A stretch of DNA of 64,000 bases from Cenococcum geophilum 1.58 (lineage: Eukaryota > Ascomycota > Dothideomycetes > Gloniales > Gloniaceae): assembly GCA_001692895.1 (NCBI GenBank), contig KV748202.1, positions 186,001-250,000 on the forward strand, given 5' to 3'. The notes beneath the pieces were generated by a model. It worked only from the letters and a program-made list of their open reading frames with translations. It was not told the DNA's origin and did not search any database. This document shows positions 58,016 through 64,000 of this stretch, piece after piece (position 1 is the stretch's first letter; every line of letters starts with the position of its first letter). Position numbers and translations under genes: made by a program.

Positions 58016-59735
58016 AGTTATATATTAGCTAGTAATATAGTAAAGTTTAACATACCTGCTTATCTAGGCCTCTACCCCAGTTTTCTAGTGCTTTAGTCCT
58101 AAACTATAAGCAGTTAACTGCCACCACCAATTGCACGGGGATTCTCACTAGTTCTTACAGATATCTTATAATAGGGTTGGCCTAAGTACCAGTCCGCCCC
58201 CCAGAAGTCTGTATAAGAGTTTCCTCCTAGAGTTAGTACGCTTTTATACGGCTTAGGAGCCTTCTATAGCCTCTAGTTTCACGCCTCTCTTTATTATTTC
58301 CGCTAGTATAGGCATAAGCTACCATTTACAGGGGTCGCAACTCCTGTCTTACGCGCCTACTTTTGGCGTAATCCTATAAGGGCGTCGTGGCTATATCCTG
58401 TAATATAGTTAGGTATACCTTCTACGGTTAAGGCCTAGCCAAAACCTCTCCTACCTAAGTAACTCCTGTTTGCTTTATAAGCACGTCTTACTAATATACT
58501 GTCCTAGCGAAGCAAACGGTTCCGTCTATTAATATACCAACACGTATATCTATTCTCTTAAGCCACATAGTAGTCTCTCCAGCTAAGACGTAATCTTGCC
58601 TACCTATTAGGTATACTAAGGGTTAGAGCCTAGCTAAGGGGTAAAGTCCTTAGAGCTAGTAGTAGCTACTACGTACTACGCCTTATAGGAGGTTTTAATT
58701 CCCGTTTCGCGTTGCCTATAAAAGTCTTCTTATAATAGGCCGACCGTGTCTTATAGGAGGGGGCTATAGACTAGGTCCCGTGCTAGGTAACCTACTTCTC
58801 CCTCTCCTACTAACTAAGCTTATGTCCCCCCTTCCTATAAGCTAGCCTATATCTTTAACTGTTAAGCCCTTATCCGACTAGCCTGTATTTCCTTAAAGCC
58901 TCCCCTATATATATATACGTTAGGTTACATACACCACGCCTATTAAAACCCTCTTATAAGTCACCTAGTTAAACGCTATAGGGCCGTTAAAGCTAGCCTG
59001 TGTTTCCACTACCTAAAGCTTTACCCGTGTTTCCACCTCGTTAAGCCGTCTAGTCGCTGTCGCGTCGCCGTTACGTCGCTATCGCGTCGCTATTGCCGTC
59101 GCTGTCGCTGTTGCTGTCGTCTAGGTCGCGCGCACTATGCCTATTAAGACCCTCTTCTGAGTCTCCTAGATGTACCGGATAGGCTCTTATAGAGGGGCCT
59201 TAATAAGTTCTCTAGGTAGGGCCTTAATAAGGTCTTCGCGGTGGCTTTAGGGCCTTAATAAGTTTTATATAAGGTATCTGCAACGCGTTAACCTTAACAA
59301 GTTCTTATAAAAAGAGGTTCCCTACGCCCTTGCCATATCCTCTCGGTCTTAGAGCTAGTGCAAGCCTAAGGGTATCCTATCGTACGCCTAGGACGCGTCT
59401 GTATCCGCTGGCTTAATAAGGCTAGTTTCGGCCCTAGCTACGAGCTAGGTAGTTGTACGTTAGGTGGTTTTCGTATCCCGGTTTCCCTTAATTAATTGCC
59501 CCCCTAGATGGTAGAACGGGAGCCCTAAGCGGGGGTAGTAGGACTCCTGGTGTTGTTAAGGGCGATGCTTTATACGCGTCGTAGGCTCAACACTACAGAG
59601 TCGCGACGACAGCGCGCTGCACGCGTTGCGACGGCTCCTTACCATCGCCTCTGCACTTAGCCATCATAAGGAACGATTTCCCGATGATGTTTCCACCCGC
59701 GGCGACGTGGATGCGTGTAGTAGGGCTTTGTAGGC
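58016..59735 (-). promoter_or_regulatory. LINE2 5' UTR
   Basis: The reverse complement matches 6616-8060 of LINE1 (tandem monomer once, CGACGCG-type repeat at about 59040-59120) and then runs about 270 bp further (59467-59735). That stretch is GC-rich and little mutated (GTCGCGACGACAGCGCGCTG) and is missing in LINE1. No ORF. Internal promoter function is inferred from position. Confidence 0.65.
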
Positions 59736-59808
59736 AGCCCGTCTTTATATATAAGGTAACTTATAATAACTTAGTAAAAAGGATATATATATATATAGTA
59801 ACTCTTAC

Positions 59809-60006
59809 TGTTAGTTACATAAGGTGATATCACGTAGCTACGGTTCGTAGATAGTATGATAATTGTTGTTCTTTCTTTTCTTAAAGAAAGGGGTGAGGAA
59901 CTTAAGGTTCCTCACCACGCTAGTGCCGCGGCGGCACGTAACGGCAACTTGCCACACATAATAGCAATATGCCTTATGTAGTAACTACTTGCCTTTATTC
60001 CCAACA
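59809..60006 (-). repeat. copia-A2 3' LTR
   Basis: Plus strand TGTTAGTTACATAAGGTGAT to TTTATTCCCAACA, 198 bp. Shares the hairpin-forming AGGAACTTAAGGTTCCTC and ACGTAGCTACGGTTCGTAG with copia-A1. Shorter by 17 bp. Confidence 0.88.
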
Positions 60007-61409
60007 CTAGCAACTCTTCTTTTATAGTTGCTATCTATATATATATACCGCTTAACTAGCGTAATAAATATTAATCCTCCTTACTTACTATTGCCATTAT
60101 AATATAAGTCTCGCTGCCCTAAAATTTGCCTCTTAGCACGTAGTACTTTCTTACTTAGGAGTTATAGGTAGATATTATATTTAAAGGGCCGCCAAGGCGC
60201 TAGTAGTAAGCAAGCTAATAGCGATTTTCTATCCCGGGGATAGAAAATCCTAATTGGCTAGGTTAAGTTAGGGTCTATAGAATATTATACTCCCCCCTTT
60301 AAAAAAGTCTTAGTAAGAGAATCTAACTAATTAGATAACTTTAACCGCTGGTTAAAGTTCCTAGACATCTTAAGACCTTATATAACTAAGAAATTTCTAA
60401 GGACTCCCTTTTAACCTAACCTTTAACTTATATATATAGAGTATTTATATTAACAAACGTCTCTAGTGCCTTATTTAGGTTTGCCTTCATTATTACATCT
60501 ACCGGGTTATCTTAGCTATTAATTTATTAAATCTTAAAGAGTTCTTAACGCTTATAGGATTGCTAAAGTGCCATAATATTAATTATAAGGCGCTTCTCCT
60601 TTATAGTACTAAGCTTAACTAAACACTTATAGAGGGAATATAAGTTAGTGTATATAATTATAGGGATAACGAGAAGTTCAAGTTAATCTATAATTATCTT
60701 TAGGGTAGTTCTAATTGTAATTACCATATTAACTCCGCTAACTATTCTATATATCTCTAACGCTAAAATACTTTAGGTAACGCGCTTACTCTTAGTTAAG
60801 CTCTAATAGATAAGATTACTATAGATTATAAAGTTATTCTCTCTAGTAAGTTCGTTCGTGATAATAATCTTATATCCTAACTAGGAGCTAAAATCTTTAT
60901 TATTTATAAACAATCTATTAATAAATATAAAGAGCTTAATAGTAGGAAGATTAATAGGCACGTAGAGTAGTCCCCAATTAAAATAGTTTATTTACTAGGA
61001 AAGACGTTTATTTAGGGTAAGAACGTCGTCCTTAGTTAGTTCCTAGTATTAGGCGGTAACGGAGAGATTAAATAAAGCCTTAGGTTAATAGATAGAACAT
61101 TAGCAAAATATGGTACCCTTTTAATGGCCTTAATGGTTAGTAGTTGACGTAATTAGCGCGCAGTTAAGGGCATTTGGCAACTCGACCGACTAGCCTATAT
61201 TGTGTTTTTTTGACACGCAGCCTGCGCGCAGCCTGCGCGCAACCTGCTAACAATCTACGTATTTGGCAACCATAATTATATTTACCTCTTTTATACTAAT
61301 AACATATTTTAAATAAATAAAAGCTATTTTAAAGCTATTTATAAGGCTAGTAAAATAAATATTATTATTTTAGATAATTTAATATAATATAGCGATGGTT
61401 TTCTTCTAC

Positions 61410-61815
61410 CTATCTACTGTACCTATTGAACTTACCTACTACCTACATTGCCTACCTATCTGTATTTACCTACCTATCTATATTGCCTACCTATCTATAT
61501 CTACCTACCTATCTATATTTACCTACCCGTTAGTATCTACTTACTATTTATATCTGCTTACCTATCTACATCTACTTACCTATTTATATCTACCTGCCTG
61601 TCTATATCTACTTATTTATATCTACCTACCTGTTTATATCTATCTACCTATTAGCATCTACCTACCTATTTATATCTGCTTGCCTATCTGTATCTACTAC
61701 CTGTCTATATCCGCCGCCTATCTATATCTACTTACCTGTCTGCATCTGCCTACCTGTCTACATCTACCTACCCGTCAGCATCTACCTGTTTATGCCTACC
61801 TGTCTGTGCTACCTT
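61410..61815 (+). repeat. CTACCTATCTATAT-type pyrimidine tract
   Basis: About 100 tandem tetranucleotides CTAC/CTAT/CTGT on the plus strand. Open frames of 140 and 68 codons through it are low-complexity artefacts. Confidence 0.9.
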
Positions 61816-61864
61816 AATAATCGATCGATCGATTGAATCGTTTATAGTGTTGGCTGGCTAGTCG

Positions 61865-62090
61865 TTGTCGTCTGGCTCTGGCGACGGTCGTCTGGTTCTG
61901 GCGACGGTCGTCTGGGCTCTGGCACGGTCGTCCTGTTTCTGGTAACGGTCGTCTGGCTGGCGACGGTCGTCTGGTTCTGGCCGCAGTCGTCTGGTTCTGG
62001 CGACGGTCGTCTGGCTGGCGATGGTCGTCTGGTTCTGGTAACGGTCATCTGGTTCTGGCGACGGTTCGTATAGTTCTAGCAACGGTCCTC
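61865..62090 (+). repeat. 20-bp minisatellite, second copy of the CGTCTGGTTCTGGCGACGGT array
   Basis: About 11 units, closer to consensus and with less RIP than the array at 18125-18700. Minus-strand frames (Arg/Pro/Glu-rich) are repeat translations. Confidence 0.92.
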
Positions 62091-62212
62091 TGCTGGCTGC
62101 CGTTCTGGTGCCTCCCTAGGTAGGGAGGATATAAAGAAGGAGGAAGGGTAAAAAATAAGGTGGTTACATAGGGTAGAGGCACGTGTAGAGGCTATCGGGA
62201 ATATAGCGGGGA

Positions 62213-62752
62213 CCCGATGCAGAGCTTCGTGTAGAGCCTCTGTACGCAGAGCTTCGCGCAGAGCCCTCGTGCAGAGCCTCTTGTACGCAGAGCTTCTCGC
62301 AGAGCCTCGTGCAGAGCCTCTGTACGCAGAGCTTCGCGCAGAGCCTCGCGCAGAGCCTCGTGCAGAGCCTCGTGCAGAGCTTCGTGCAGAGCTTCGTGCA
62401 GAGCTTCGTGCAGAGCTTCGTGCAGAGCTTCGTGCAGAGCTTCGTGCAGAGCTTCGTGCAGAGCTTCGTGCAGAGCTTCGTGCAGAGCTTCGTGCAGAGC
62501 TTCGTGCAGAGCTTTCGTGCAGAGCTTCGTGCAGAGCTTCGTGCAGAGCTTCGTGCAGAGCTTCGTGCAGAGCTTCGTGCAGAGCTTCGTGCAGAGCTTC
62601 GTGCAGAGCCTCTGTACGCAGAGCTTCGTGTAGAGCCTCGTGAAGAGCCTTATGCGAAGCTTCGTGCAGAGCTTTGTGTAGAGCCTCTATGCGCAGAGCT
62701 TCGTGCAGAGCCTCTGTACGCAGAGCTTCGTGTAGAGCCTCGTGCAGAGCCT
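62213..62752 (+). repeat. 12-bp CAGAGCTTCGTG array
   Basis: About 43 units; the core (about 62370-62605) is almost perfect, with one extra T at about 62513, while the edges alternate with CAGAGCCTCTGTACG variants. Because 12 is a multiple of 3 and the unit lacks stops, several frames are open on both strands (up to 226 codons). No other sign of coding. Confidence 0.95.
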
Positions 62753-62879
62753 CCAAGTAATAAGACTATAAGATTGTATGAGATTGTATAAGATTGTATA
62801 GGAATTATATATAATAGTTAATATATAGCATATAACTTTACCTTAATCGCACGTTAAGAATATACAGTTAGCTTTTAAA

Positions 62880-63235
62880 GTTGTTAAGTAGGTTAACTAT
62901 ATATTAAGTTAGTTAAATTATATATTAAGTAGGTTAATTGCGTGTTAAGTTAGTTAAATTGTATATTAAGTAGGTTAACTACGTATCGAGTTAGTTAAAT
63001 TATATATTAAGTAGGTTAACTACGTGTTAAGTTAGTTAAATTATATATTAAGTAGGTTAACTGCGTGTTAAGTTAGTTAAATTGCATATTAAGTAGGTTA
63101 ACTGCGTATTAAGTTGGTTAAATTGCATATTAAGTAGGTTAACTGCGTGTTGAGTTAGTTAAATTATATGTTAAGTTAGTCAATTGCGTGTTAAGTTGGT
63201 TAATTACGTGTTGAGTTGGTTAAATTGTATGTTAA
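62880..63235. repeat. 41-bp minisatellite of two half-units
   Basis: About nine copies of GTTAAGTAGGTTAACTGCGT followed by GTTAAGTTAGTTAAATTGTA, each half being related. It contains repeated GTTAAC/GTTAAT palindromes. Absent from the 17399 element. Confidence 0.92.
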
Positions 63236-64000
63236 TTACGCGAAATGCGAAAACCAAAATCTACTTGAATCTTATCCTGCGAATATTTTCCCGATAAAGC
63301 AACATAAGCTCCGCGAGCGCGTTACTCTATATATCCTTACTTTAGGGAATTAATATTAATAACGTTAATCTTCTTACCTTAACCCTTTTAGCGTAAGGTA
63401 ATAAAATCCTTATTTAGGGAGAGGATATATCTATTAAAAAGTAATAGTGTTATTAAATTAAGCTTTTCCTTTAGCTTTACTATAAGATTTACCTTTACTA
63501 GCTTATCCTCTTTAAGAGCTAAGAATTAGTCGTCTCCTAAGATAATTATATTATTAGTTTATATACTAACAATTCTAAATAGGGTTCCTGTGGTTGTAAT
63601 AAGGAAGCAGGGATTAAATATAGAAGTAGTTATTAAAAGCTTCTCTTTATAGTACTTACTATAGGTAGCCTACTAGTAAGTTTTTACCTCTGCAATTCTA
63701 TATAATAGCTTAAGCACAATTATAATCGTATCTTTAGGATACTAATAGCGAATTTGCTCTGGAAGGTATACTAATATTAAGCGCTAAAGGTACGTCTCTA
63801 ATTAGGTATAGGCCTAGGTAATATCTTATAAATAGACCGCCATTTTATTCTTTATTAAGGAGGGAGCTAATACAACAATAACTTATTAACTAGCTTGTTA
63901 AATTATAGAAGATTATATAAGAATTATCTCCTTACTATTATTATTATAACCTTAGATAATAAGCCTTAATTTCTTAAATAGGGCGTTAGTAGCCTTGCCC

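Larger units (their letters stand above)
56704..59735 (-). mobile_element. Chimeric LINE2 (5' UTR of the LINE1 family + RNase H end of another LINE)
   Basis: The 11-bp TSD AGCCCGTCTTT lies at 56693-56703 and 59736-59746, and the 3' tail is an AAAAAT repeat (56704-56735, TTTTTA on the plus strand). On the minus strand 59735-58016 matches the LINE1 5' UTR; then 58015-56704 carries RNase H and a zinc tail that LINE1 lacks. ORF1, endonuclease and RT are missing. The single TSD pair shows that the unit moved as one. Confidence 0.82.
20008..59808 (+). mobile_element. Ty1/copia element copia-B, plus-strand copy, split three times
   Basis: Host pieces are 20008-23103, 56183-56703 and 59747-59808. 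Gypsy-C (TSD CCTTT) and LINE2 (TSD AGCCCGTCTTT) interrupt it, and copia-A2 starts in it at 59809. Across each gap the reading frame resumes: the last residues before gypsy-C and the text after 56187 join in one frame, and FKARL before LINE2 continues as the copia reverse transcriptase after it. The rest of the element lies beyond the window. Confidence 0.88.
61099..63297. mobile_element. 2.2-kb insertion built of tandem repeats
   Basis: Copia-A homology stops after ...AGATAGAA on the left and resumes at AAGCAACATAAGC on the right. Contents in order: unique GC-mixed part with GACACGCAGCCTGCGCGCAG repeats, AT-rich stretch (61265-61390), CTAC tract, GATCGATCGATT, 20-bp minisatellite, shared unique segment, 12-bp array and 41-bp array. 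The middle modules match 17820-18830. No clear TIR or TSD (at most AA), so the mobility class is unknown. Long ORFs here are repeat translations. Confidence 0.75.
59809..64000 (-). mobile_element. copia-A2, second copia-A copy, runs off the window
   Basis: Its 3' LTR is at 59809-60006 with CTTAC just outside (59804-59808), the expected TSD partner lying beyond the window. Going right, it carries the same palindromes, RNase H and RT as copia-A1 in reverse; position 64000 corresponds to about 4331 in copia-A1. It is interrupted by a 2.2-kb insertion at 61099-63297. Confidence 0.9.
60370..64000 (-). pseudogene. copia-A2 Pol remnant (RT and RNase H), partial
   Basis: Minus-strand sequence in 60370-61098 and 63298-64000 matches copia-A1 4331-5770: the RNase H half on the left, the RT half with the TKEAGTH-equivalent and QTDD-equivalent regions on the right (about 63560-63700). 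The same kind of RIP stops. The N-terminal part is outside the window. Confidence 0.85.

Noticed and set aside
61395..61817. 140-codon hydrophobic ORF resembling a multi-pass membrane protein
   Set aside because: Translation of a CTAC/CTAT tandem tract shared with the 17.8-kb region.
61840..62082. Arg/Pro/Glu/Thr-rich minus-strand ORFs
   Set aside because: Translations of the 20-bp minisatellite in two frames; no start context or conservation.
62076..62791. ORFs of 124, 160 and 226 codons on both strands
   Set aside because: They are translations of the 12-bp CAGAGCTTCGTG array; every stop-free multiple-of-3 repeat gives such frames.

Overview
The window is a transposon graveyard from the AT-rich, heterochromatin-like compartment of a filamentous ascomycete (Pezizomycotina). 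No host gene, rRNA or tRNA could be supported. Nearly every coding stretch is a retrotransposon or hAT transposon whose reading frame is broken almost only by TAG/TAA where the family needs Gln or Trp, with matching Asp to Asn, Cys to Tyr and Gly to Arg/Ser changes. LTR pairs differ almost wholly by C/T and G/A transitions. This is the mark of repeat-induced point mutation (RIP). Few frameshifts are seen, so the proteins can still be read conceptually through the stops. The species cannot be named from the sequence.

Layout, resolved from target-site duplications (TSDs). (1) 1-6387: a fold-back element split by copia-A1 (215-6339; 215-bp LTRs; TSD TTAAC). (2) 6445-19561: 5' part of a minus-strand copia-B, split by a Tad-like LINE (LINE1, 6616-13602; 21-bp TSD) and by hAT-3 (14805-19504; 8-bp TSD). 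hAT-3 itself carries a 0.2-kb MITE (16691-16888) and a 1.8-kb TA-flanked minisatellite element (17399-19232). (3) 20008-59808: a plus-strand copia-B, head to head with the first. It is split by chromovirus gypsy-C (23104-56182; TSD CCTTT on both sides although 33 kb apart), by a chimeric LINE (LINE2, 56704-59735) and by copia-A2 (59809 to the window end).

Gypsy-C is itself the host of a non-coding LTR element 'D' (24042-33789; TSD CGTTA), of gypsy-B (35060-43234; TSD ATTAA) and, inside its own 5' LTR, of gypsy-A (46999-55918; TSD TAAGA). D contains hAT-1 (25095-32475; TSD CTAAGAGC), inside which a second hAT transposase lies. Gypsy-B holds a long-TIR MITE (39332-39824). Gypsy-A holds an unclassified 1-kb insertion (47937-48944; 17-bp TSD). 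Copia-A2 holds a 2.2-kb insertion built of tandem repeats (61099-63297). Nesting reaches five levels.

The less ordinary parts are the hairpin-rich repeats of element D, the tandem-repeat modules shared by 17399-19232 and 61099-63297, a cysteine-rich reading frame antisense to gypsy-B (35973-36870), a stop-free alanine-rich 90-codon ORF at the 3' end of hAT-1 (32019-32291), and LINE2, which joins the 5' UTR of one LINE family to the RNase H end of another. Coordinates given with TSDs should be base-accurate; coding limits of pseudogenes are approximate.
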